A stretch of DNA of 64,000 nucleotides from Gari tellinella (Eukaryota > Mollusca > Bivalvia > Cardiida > Psammobiidae), in contig OV277868.1 of the NCBI GenBank assembly GCA_922989275.2, positions 23,157,516 through 23,221,515 of the forward strand, given 5' to 3'. A program made the translations under genes and the position numbers. The notes below the pieces were generated by a model that did no database searches, was not told where the DNA came from, and saw only the letters and a list, made by a program, of their open reading frames with translations. Numbering within the stretch: the stretch's first letter is position 1; each line of letters starts with the position of its first letter. Positions 12,701 through 24,700 of this stretch are shown here, piece by piece.

Positions 12701-15700
12701 TAATTGATTGGATAATAGAGAGGTGACCGTGCTTAAAGCAAGGTAACAGTAACACAGAAAGCTCCTACTTTCTACACAAAAAGCTCCTACAGGAGCTTTC
12801 TGTGTTACTGTCACCTTGCTTTAAGCAGTCACCTGTCATAAAACCTAATAACTAACACAATTTAGTGGTCATAATAGAGAGGTTTTTATTGTACTCCCCT
12901 TTATCTGGTGCCCTGCAATCTGAGAGGTACAATTGGAATGACACTCTTGTATTTGTTACAGACTGTCCTGATGAAGAATCCATACATACCAACCAGTTCC
13001 TCTGGCTACGTACAGACCGATGTGATTTCTGTTTCACTGAAAGACTCCTCCAATAATGTGGTTGATATCAGGGATCTGTCGCAGCCTTTGAAGATCTCTT
13101 TCCCAGCAAATCAAAGTTTGTTGCTCTTAAATAAATTACAAAGAATATTCAAACTTTCATTAACCCTTTCAACCCTACAGCCCTCTGTAGAGATTATTTA
13201 TTACATAATGCAAACAGTGTAGACCCTGATCAGAGGTCTCCTATAGGAGCCCTCTGATCAGGGTCTGCACTGTTTGATGTTTTCATTGGTTTTTGTTGTC
13301 TTACCAGAAATACAAAAGTAGCTAGACTGGTTCAAAATGCATGTACTAGAAGGGTCCAAAAGGATTATAAATACCCGCAAGAGATATTTAGGGTTGAACG
13401 AGTTAAACAGTCTCAATATAAAAGTGAATTTATATCAATTTGTACCTTGTCTGTTTTTCCTCACTTTTCATCATTTTCTTTCCTGCAGATTTTCTCTGTT
13501 ATACTGAAGATTCTGAAATGAAATTTCATTTATGGAAGGAGATTGATGAGTGAAAGTGTCTTGCACAAGGTTTATAACTCTTGCAGCAATACTGTGAGAG
13601 TTATTTCCCTTTGCCCTATTCTCTATATTCAGCAAATTACTTCTGTTCTACTGATGCTTTTCAAAGGAAATTTTATTTGTTTAAAAGAGTTTGATGAGTG
13701 GCAGTGTCTTGCACATGGTTAATAACTCTTGTATCAATACCATTTGAGTTATTCCCCTCTACTGATGGTTGCTGGCAGGTGACACATGTGTTACGAGGAA
13801 CATCTGTCTATTTTCTTAGTAATATATGAATAATTAGAAGCATAAAAAAGTATATACATGGGGCAAAGCAGAGCCCCAGATAAGGGGAGCATTTCAAAAA
13901 TTAAAATCTTTATTTCTGCATAAAACCCAATGGTGTCACTACTCATTAGAATCGTCTCTTCGAGACGATTCAATTGAGTAGTAACACCATAGGATTTGGT
14001 GCTGAATGATTTAGAAAATGTTTTATTTATTCAGTTTACTCCCTCTTATCTGGAGCCCCGGCAAAGGGTTAAACAGCCTCTTACCTTAAAAATCATAAAA
14101 AAAACCTTGTTATAATCATGTTCGTTACTGTACAGATTTGAATCTTTTCTTCTAGATACAAGTGCCTCTCAATATGTAAGACTGAAAGTTGTAATGGACA
14201 AAACAGGGGGAAGTGTATCGATCAAGTCCATCCGTACGTACAAAAGCTTGGCATCTTTCAACCTTCACGTATCATCAGATAAAGTAGCCGGCCTCAAGTT
14301 CAACATACCCACCAACTTCACCAGCTTTAAGCTTTATATCAATCAGACCAACAAGCCAGACCTTAATAGGATTCTTCAAGATGGCCGTCTGTATCCGGAG
14401 GAAACTTCATTTTTTACCGAGAGATTTAGTGATTTCCTTACCAATGGTCAAAACAGTTCGATTGTATACTTTGCTCCATCTTCATCAAACCAGTCTGAAC
14501 ATCTGAGTGATCAGGAAACCTATGTTGGAGTGAGCTTAGATATGACAGATAATCATACCCTAGAGGCCCTAGCGCATCTTGATCCCGTGTGTGTTGGCAA
14601 TGCTGAGGTGGAGTCATGCAGGGGCTTTGCAGAGCTGAGAGTAGAATTCCAAGCTTTCACTTTGGAGTGTCTGTACTGGAACGTCACAAGACAGACATGG
14701 TCCAGTGAAGGCTGCTGGGTACGTAGTTGGAAATTTATCAAGGCAATGCTCAACACATTCAACCCTAGTGACGAGTAAACTCATAATTTACAAACGGTGT
14801 TCCTGTGATATCAGGACTGCTCTTGTTTCATGCAAACAGTGAAGAACCTGATCAGAGGGCTCCTTAAGGAGCCCTCTAATCAGGGTCTACACTGTTTGTC
14901 ATTTTGAATTATATTGTTAAAATCAACCCTAAATAGTCAAAAATGGACTAGACTTATTTTGAAATTGAAACTGTCCATTAAAAGTTTCAGGGATGAATGA
15001 GTTAACCCATTACCCCGTAGCTTGTTTCTAGTATTGACGATAGTTGACCACTTAAAGCAGGTTGAAAGTTAAGCAGAATGCGCCTTTGGGCGCATTTTAC
15101 TTTACTTTCAGGCTGCTTTAAACTAAAATCTTCTAGGATACAGAAAGTAATTCTTATGGTACACATACATGATTGTATAATAAAGTGGAACTATTTTCCT
15201 CAGTGGAATGATAATTTAAAAGTGTAAATAGGCATGTCTATGGGAAATGGTTTGAACAGTATTGTAAAGCTGAAAATGGTGGTAATATTTTGATATGGTT
15301 ATTGCTATAACTTAATCCATTACCCTACCCATAGCTTGTTTCTGTATTTGAAGACAAGTGACTACTTTAAGCAGGTTAAAAGTAAAGCAGAATACGCCTT
15401 AAGGTGCATTCTGCTTTACTTCTAACCTGCTTTAAGCTACCATCTGCTAGGATATTGAAACAATTTGTTATGGTTCATAATTATAACAACATGTATATAA
15501 ATTGGAACTATTTTATTCGGTGAATGAATACATTAAAGGCGTAAAAAAGTGGGTTAACATGTGTTTAACTTTGTAGGTATCTAAGGAGACATATGAAGGC
15601 CAGATGAGCTGTGAGTGTGACCATATGACTGTGTTTGGAGGCAGTGTGTTAACCCTGCCTGCCTCTAAAGACCCAGTGTTTGACTTTCCCCTTGAGATGT

Positions 15701-18700
15701 TTGATAACCCTGTCATTGTCACCACTGTGCTATTTATCTGGACTATCTACTTTCTCCTCGTATCTTGGGCAAGGAAAGAAGACAGGAGGGATAAGAGAAA
15801 GGTACACTAGAATTGGTTATAACCCTCTTCCACCATAGACTGTTTCTTGTTTTGAAGATGGGTGACTACTTAAAGCAGGTTGAAAGTAAAGCAGAATGTG
15901 CCTGAAGTTGCATTCTGCTTTACTTTCAACCTGCTTTAAGCTACTATCTACAAGAAAATAGAAAATATTTCTTATGGAATATATTTATGACTATATAATG
16001 TGGAACTATTTTCTTTAGTGGAGCAATAAATCAATGGCGTAAAAAGGCGTATTTATAGGGTAATGGGTTAAAACACTCTCCCACCATAGCCTGTTTCTTG
16101 TCTTGAAGAAAGTTGACTACTTAACCCATTACCCCATAGCCTATTTCTAGAATTGAAGATATGATCTCACTTAAAGCAGGTTGAAAGTAAAGCAGAATGT
16201 GCCTTCAGGCACATTCTGCTTTACTTTCACCCTGCTTTAAGCTACCATCTGCTAGAATATAGAAAATATTCCTTAATATGTATATTCATGACGGTAAAAA
16301 ATGGAACTATTTTCTTCAGTGGAGAAATAAATTAAAAGCGTATTTATGGGGTAATGGGTTAAAGCAGCGGTTGAAAGTAAAGCAGACTATTATAATCCTT
16401 TCCCACCTTATCCTGTTTCTAGTCTTGAAGAAAGGTGACTACTTAAAGCAGGTTTGGATCCCGATAAGATGACAATCTGGATCCGAACTGTTTGACACTC
16501 TTATATAACTAAACTTCAGTTTAAATAGCTTACAAATGATATTGATTTTGTTCACAGACAAATACATTTAAAGCAGACAACAATTCAGCATGAATCATTG
16601 ATAAGGGTTAAATTAAAAACTTTAAAATGTCTATAGGAACAAAAAATATTTGTTTTATAAAAAACCTTCTTCTCAAACCAGAAAGCTTAGAAATTTAATG
16701 GAAAGTACCACCTAGTAGACTTCTACCAAGTTTATTAAAATAAATGCCCTAGGATTAAATGCAATAATCCCAACCCCTGGGGTACTTTTTTAACAGTTTC
16801 ATATCAGGGCTGCCATAAGTTGACATGAAAAATCCTAAGATTTCCATATTTGCATTTTTCAAGTGCGATTTTACGAATCGTACCTTTACCCCATAGCCTG
16901 TTTCTTGTTTTGTTGACATGCGACTACTTAAAGCAGACTGTAAGTAAAGCAGAATGCACCTTTAGGCGCATTCTGCTTTACTTTCAGCCTGTTTTAAGCT
17001 ACCATGTACTGGAGAAAAAAATCGAAAGATTTAGGAAATATCCGGAGAAATGGCACTTGTATAAGAAATCAACTTAAATCCTGAAGGTCCTGTACCAAGA
17101 TAAACAAGTTCAAGGTTCAATATAATGAGGTAAGCGATTTAGGAGTCCGAGCCATCATGTCCGTCTTGTTTATCTTATTCAGATAGGAGTGATCAGATGT
17201 GCTGGTAACTCAGAGACCCACATGTACCAGTACCTGGTGTGTGTTATAACTGGCTGGTGGAGTCAGGCAGGCACCACTGCAAATGTCTTCATCAAGTTAA
17301 CAGGTAAGTTAACTCTTTGAACCCTAGTCACGCATATAGGTGTCATTTGAAAACAGTGTACCTGTGAGGAGTACACTTGTCCTATGCAAACAGTGTAGAC
17401 CCTGATCAGAGGGCTCCTTTAGGAGCCTTCTGATCAGGGTCTACACTGTTTGTCATTTTGACAAATTTTGTAAAAATCAACCCTAGAAATTAAAAAATGG
17501 ACTAGACTGAATTGAAACTTAGAATTGTCCATTTTAGTAGGTTTCAGGGAGGAAAGGGTTAAAAATTGAACATACTTGATAAGCTATATACAAACTTTAG
17601 CTGTGAATCAAACTAAGGCAAATGGAGATTTCTAAAGACAAGTAGCTGAATGCAGCAAAAATAAAAATCCATTTGTTTTAGTTTTTCACCGAATAACAAC
17701 CAGTTTAACTTAGTCATTTCTTGCCTACAGTCAAACTTCGATATCTCAAACTCGGTTATATCGAACATACCCATATTTCAAAGTTAAAACGCGGCTAAGC
17801 CGCGTTTTAACTTTGAAACACAGGTATGTTCACCTATACCGAGCTTGAAATAAAGCAAATTCATGTTTCGAAATATCCGATATTTCGAGTTAAGCAAGTT
17901 CGAGATCGAAGTTCGACTGTATAAAGTTCATGCAAGCATTATGAGACTATTTTGAACCTATTGTCACATGTATTTGGGTCACATATTAACTCAAGTTACA
18001 GTCTAACAAATAGTGAGGGAATCATGTATCTTACAGACACAGTTATGTCTCTAGTCTTGACAAGTTTGATGCCAACATCTAGTAGCCTGTTCCTTTTCTT
18101 TTGAATTACAACAGTAAGAACTTGGACATCATTTGCGCACAATGTCATCCGTTTTGACATCATGGGTTGAAAAATTGATTGTATATGCACATCTTTTACA
18201 GTGTACCTGTGAAGAGTAAATTTGTCCTATGCAAACATTGTAGACCCAGATCAGAGGGCTCCTGTAGGAGCCCTTGATCTGGGTCAACCATATTTTTCCG
18301 GGCAAGAATGTTGTCTAAGCATTGTTACGTGTTGGTATTATATATTTAGGTAACCTTGGTGATAGCTCTAGAGTGTACCTTACCTCCAGCAGTAGGAAGT
18401 GTTTCCAGAGTGGCTATGAAGACTGGTTCCTGATCACTACAGAGAGTTGTCTGGGCAAGCTGCAATCTGTTACCCTGTGGCATGATAACTCTGGGACAAG
18501 TCCACACTGGTATGGAAGACAACAGTCCACTCTTGTGTTAAGAAGAAACCAGTGATTACTTAAATGAAAGCTTAAAGCAGCTCCTATAGGAGCTTTCTGC
18601 ATTACTTTTGTTGTACACTAGTAAAAGATTGTTTCTTAACTCTTTGAACCCTAGTCCCGCATAAAGGCGTGCTTTTCAAACAGTGTAGATGTGAATAGTA

Positions 18701-21700
18701 CAAATGTCCTATGCAAACAGTGAAGACCCAGCTCAGAGGGCTCTGAAAGGAGCCCTCTGATCAGGGTCTCCGCTGTTTGTCACAATGCCAAACATTGACA
18801 AAAACAACCCTTTAAAGTCAGAAATGGACTAGACTAAATTGGAAACTGGAATTGTCCATTTTACGTTTCAGGGAGGAAAGGGTTCACCAATTGAACCCAA
18901 GCAGCAAGAATATTTGTCAATTTACAAAGAGGTGTACTTGCAAAAAATACATTTGTCCTATACAAACAGTGTAGACCCTGTTCAGAGGACATTGTATGCA
19001 CCATTTATCTTTTAGCCATTTATTGTAAAAAATACCCAAAGTAAGTCAAAAACTGGATTAGACTTTATTGGAAATTGTCCATTTAAAATGTTAAGGGTTA
19101 TTGGGTTAACACAAATTTGACTATATAGTTTGCAACTAAAATATGTTTATCCCTTTAGGTTAATGATCTGAAGATCAGTATGGATTGTTATTACCAGGGC
19201 TGCCATTTTTCCGGATTTTTTCCAATACATGGTAGCTTAAAGCAGGCTGAAAGTAAAGCAGAATGCGCCTTAAGGCACATTCTGCTTTACTTACAACCTG
19301 CTTTAAGTAGTCGCATGTCAACAAAACACAAGAAAAAGGCTATGGGGTAAAGGTACGATTCGTAAAATAGCACTTGAAAAATGCAAATTTGGAAATCTTA
19401 GGATTTTTTATGTCAACTCATGGCAGCCCTGTATTACTTTTGTATTGTGTTTTATATGAGCAATGCTCTTATTTATATACATTGACCTGATCTCATTAGG
19501 GACATGTGGTTGTTATGACAGGTATCTGGAGCAAGTATATATAAAAGAACTGGCCAGTGGGGAGTCATGGATGTTCATTTACAATGACTGGTTAGATGTT
19601 GACAGAGGACACATACAGAAAACATCAGCGACAGTCTATGCTAGCCCAAAGGTACATACTTGAGGTTTATACTTATATTGAATTTGTCCATACGTTGGTC
19701 TGTCCGTCTGTGAATCAACATTTTGTTTGTCCAGAGTTTTTCAGGAAAGCTGTCTGAAGGATATTAATGCTACTTCACACAAATGTTATATGCATGAAGA
19801 TCTGAAGCTCAGTCAAGTTGGAGTTTCATTATATTTTTTATTATAGAGTTATCTGCCCTTATACTATCTGACTTAAAGGCTTTCAGTGGGCGTATTATGT
19901 ACTGTTTGCGGTGCTCTTGTTAATCATTCTTTTAATTCTTCTATACTAGCAGATGTGGCTTAAAGCAGACTGAAAGTAAAGTAGAATCCCTTGAAGGCGC
20001 ATTTTGCTTTACTTTCAACCTGCTTAATCCCTACTTTCAACCTGCTTTAACACCTTACTTCACAGCATGTTTCTAATATTGAAGATAAATGACCAATTTA
20101 AGCAGGTTGAAATTTCACTCCTTTATCCATAGGTCAAGGTCACAGGATAAGATTACGTTGTTACAAACTTTTTGACTGGTCTGTAATTTCTTTATCGTTG
20201 AAAAGATTTCAAAACAATTTGCACACATGGTCACCAGATAAAGATAATGTATCGCATTCAACTCCCTTGTCCATGGGTCAAAGGTCAATTTTGTGTCCGG
20301 TCAGTAATTTCTTTATTTTGTGACTGATTACACCTTGGCACAGATGTTTACTGGACAATTAAGACAACATATTATTTCAAAACAATTTGCCACAAATTAT
20401 GACCAGATAAAAGGCAGTTTGTCCCGTTAAAATTAATGGCTCTAGATCAAATGTCAAGGTCACAGGATAAGATGTCTTCAAGAATTTCATGTCTGGCAAT
20501 GTATGCAATGTCTCCATAATAACTGAACATTTGTTGGTGTCATTTTCAAGTCCCTTGTCCATGTGTCAAAGACATATGTTTCAAAAGTCAAGGACAAGAG
20601 TACAATTCTGTTTTGACAAGATGGCAGTTTTGGGACTTTACCCCATAGCCTGTTTCTAGTTTTGAAAATCGATGACTTCTTAAAGCAGGTTGAAAGTAAA
20701 GCATACTGCTTTACATTCAGCCTGCTTTAACCTACTACCTGCTAGAGTAATGAAAATTTTCCTTATGATACATATTCATGACTGTATACATTAGGACTAT
20801 TTTCTTCAGCGGAGGAATAAACTGTATGCCCTAAAAGGAGCTTCTATGGGGGAAAAGGTTAATCACATTAGTCGCACTCACTGTGACATTTCATGTTTCA
20901 GAGAGATACCCAGGTCAAACAGAAGTTCCACTTTTTATTGATGACCAAAAAGAGTCTCCTTGAAGACCATGTTTGTGCAAGTATTTTCACGAAGCCTGCT
21001 CGCAGCACCTTCACCCGTATTCAGAGACTGACCTGCTTCCTGTCTCTACTGCTGACCACCATGCTGACTGACATTATGTTTTATGGCATTCAAACCAATG
21101 ACCGTGAGGAGCATCAAGATGCCCAAGAGTTCAGTCTGTCTTTGTCACAGATTTCTGTAGGTAAGTACAAGTGTTCAATAATTGTTGATTGATTGATTGA
21201 GTTGGTTTTACGGCACTGCGACACATGGCAATAATTGCACAGTAAAACCTCTCTTTAACCCTTTGAACCCTAGTCCCGCATATTGGCGTTGTTTTTAAAC
21301 AGTGTGCATGTGAAAAGTACACCTGTCTTGTGCAAACAGTGAAGACCCAGATCAGAGGGCTCCGAAAGGAGCCCTCTGATCAGGGTCTTCACTGTTTGTC
21401 ATAATTACAAATATTGGCAAAAACAACCCTTACAAGTTAGAAATGGACCAGACTAAAATGGAAACTGGGGTTTTAGGGAGGAAAGGGTTAAAGCAAGGTG
21501 AAAGTAAAGCAGAAAGCTCCTAAAGGAGCTTTCTGCTTTACTTTCACCTTGCTTTAAAGCAGCCATCTACCTTAAACACCAAATAGAGTACATAATTTAG
21601 TAGTTATTTAATTTCTCTATATTAGAAATAGCTCCAGTTTATACAGTTATGAATATGCACCATAAGAAATATTTTCTAACTGGTGAAAGCTGAAAGTAAA

Positions 21701-24700
21701 GGATCCTTCTGACCAGGGTCTGCACTGTTTGTATTTTTTGCAACATATTGTTAAAACAATTCTAAATAGCAATAAAATAGACTTAATTGAATTTTTAACT
21801 TTCCATTTAAAGTTTCCAGGGTGAATGAGTTAACTTACAGTGGAGAATCTGTTATTCTTTCACGTTTAAACGCAAACGTAAGCAAACGCAAAACACTAAA
21901 ACGTAGAAAAGAACAACTTTTGGACAATTCTGATAATTCATGTTTGTCATGGTGGCAAACAGTTTGGAGCCTGATCAGACGCCGGGTTACCCGGCGTCTG
22001 ATCTGGCTCCAAACTGTTTGCGCTGCAAATAATAATTTTTAGCGTAAACTCGTTTATTGGGAAAGAATAACAGATTCTCCTCTGTACATGTACTTATTAT
22101 TACTACAGGGGTACAGAGCAGCCTGTTGATGTTTCCTGTCAACTTCCTCATCACTCAGCTGTTTATCTGGGCTAAGCCCGTACAACATGGGCTCCAGCAT
22201 GATCAGACAAACTTAATCAGTGACGAGTCACAAGGACAGCCACTGCCTAGTAATATTACAGGTTTACCAGACATTTATGACAATTTCTACAACATTACTA
22301 AAGACTTGGAAGAACTGCGAGACTTACTTGACATGCTAGAAGGTCATTGTGTGTCAGCCATGGACTGGTCTGTCACTAGGCTGTTGCCATTGTATGCATA
22401 TGTAGACTTTGATAGCGGGAGTGAGTCTGGTAGTCTGTTTTCTGCGGGCAGTTGGGATCTTGTTGATAATGAGCAGGACTGGGATGAAGGGACACTCATG
22501 GATGGTACCAGTACCAAGATACAGAGAAAAACTAAAGAGTATGTGAACTTACTTATACAGTAAAACCCCTCTAAACCGGAACCTCTAAATACCGGAATTC
22601 TCTCTAAACCGGACAAAAACTGTGGTCCCGTTGCCCACCCATTTTTACAGTTGAAAATACATTCATGAACATATATCATCAGAAATATTTCTTTTATATT
22701 CTAGCAGATGATATCTTAAAGCAGGTTGAAAGTAAAGCAGAATGCGCCTTAAGGCGCATTCTGCTTTACTTTCAACCTGCTTTAAGTGGTCAGCTATACC
22801 TTCCATACTAGAAACAAGCTATGGGTTAAAACCCCTCTAAACCGGAAACCCCTCTAAACCGGATGTTTTTGTTGTCCCCACACGTGTCCGGTTTAGAGGG
22901 GTTTCACTGTATTTTGATTTTATGTATTTTCTGTAAGTTACCACATAGCCTGTTTCTATACTCATATGCAAAAGAACTGTGCATTTTTAGCTCACCAGGC
23001 AACGACTCCCTCCTTACACTTGTTACTGTTACTGCTACAATTATGTCTACACTTTCACTGCTAAAATATCATCTGCTTAAAATTGTTGTCTGCTGTTTTT
23101 TCTTACATGGTGGACATTTTGACAGAAAAATTAAGACTTGGTTTTTACATTTTGAAACCAGATCAGACGCCACGTTACGCGGTGTCTGATCTGGATTCAA
23201 GCTAATTGCAAATGTAAGCCAATTTCCCTCCCTATAACAACTGCCAAGGAACACACGATCTTTGTCTCCAATTGGGTGTCATTGTAGGGGGGGGGGGGGG
23301 GGGGGCACTGTATTTGTATTTATCAATTAATTGTAGCAGTGTGCTTACACAGTTCTCTCCGTTTCAGACTGCGCTTGTGGTGTATGTATACAGCTTGGTG
23401 TCTGGTGATGCTCACCTGCCTGATTGCTTCCTATTTTGTCATGTTGTATGGTATGAGGTACGGCTCGAAGCACAGCATGGAGTGGCTGGTTTCCTTCTTC
23501 ACAGCATGTTTCAGTTGTACCTTGTTGCTGGAACCAATCAGGGTAAGTACCTTCCTATTTTGTCATGTTGTATGGTATGAGGTACGGCTCGAAGCACAGC
23601 ATGGAGTGGCTGGTTTCCTTCTTCACAGCATGTTTCAGTTGTACCTTGTTGCTGGAACCAATCAGGGTAAGTACCTTCCTATTTTGTCATGTTGTATGGT
23701 ATGAGGTATGGCTCGAAGCACAGCATGGAGTGGCTGGTTTCCTTCTTCACAGCATGTTTCAGTTGTACATTGTTGCTGGAACCAATCAGGGTAAGTAGAG
23801 ACATGATTCGGTGTTGTGAATGGTTTAATAACTCATACCTTTATTTATAAACTACATACAGTCAAATTCCTGGTTATTTAACTCTTTCCTCCCTGAAACT
23901 TTAAATTGACAATTCCAGTTTCCAATTCAGTCTAGTCCATTTCTGACTTTTAAGGGTTGTTTTTGTTAATGTTTGGCATCACGACAAACAGTGAAGACCC
24001 ATATCAGAGGGCTCCTTTCGGAGCCCTCTGATCTGGGTCTTTACTGTTTGCACAGGACAAGTGTACTATTCACATGTACACTGTTTGAAAATGACGCCTA
24101 TATGCTGGACTAGGGTTCAAAGGGTTAACTCCCCTCCCCCAACTTGTTTACATAGTTGGGAACAGGTGTTTGCTTAAATCAAGACTGAAAGTAATGCAAA
24201 ATGCTCCTTAAGGCCTTAGAAGCATTCTGTCTCACTTTCAGCCTTCCTTAAGCCTACTGATTTGTGTCAGAATGAACTAATAGAATTCCCTTCAAGTTTC
24301 TCAGTTGGGCTTCTAGTTTTCAGTATATTATTTTGAGATAATGAAAAAAAGTAAGATCTTTATTGATAGAATTACGTCTCTTTGAAGTTAAGCAGTTTGT
24401 ACGTTTTACTAGCTGACCATGGCTCATTTTAACCCTTTGAACCCTGGTCCCACATATAAGCGGCCTTTTCAAACAGTGTACATGTAAATAGTACACTTGT
24501 CCTATGCAAACAGTAAAGTCCCAGATCAGAGGGCTCCTTAAGGAGCCCTCTGATCAGGGTCTTCACTGTTTGTCATAATGCCAAACATTGACAAAAACAA
24601 CTCTCAAAAGTCAAAAATGAACTAGACTTAAATGGAAACTAGCATTATCCATTTAAAGTTTCAGGGAGAAAAGAGTTAAACCAGCTCAGTGTTTCTGCCT

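Noticed and set aside
14056..14155. Start of exon 10 at the first ATG (14194)
   Set aside because: The acceptor CTTCTAG at 14149-14155 extends the same open frame upstream (TSASQYVRLKVV) and joins exon 9 in frame, so the ATG is internal.
17391..17455. Hairpins as transcription terminators or riboswitch-like RNAs
   Set aside because: The same hairpins recur dozens of times inside transposable elements on both strands, unrelated to gene ends.
23272..23798. Extra frames through the exon 17 triplication
   Set aside because: They are shifted readings of the repeated exon. Only the first copy continues the gene's frame.
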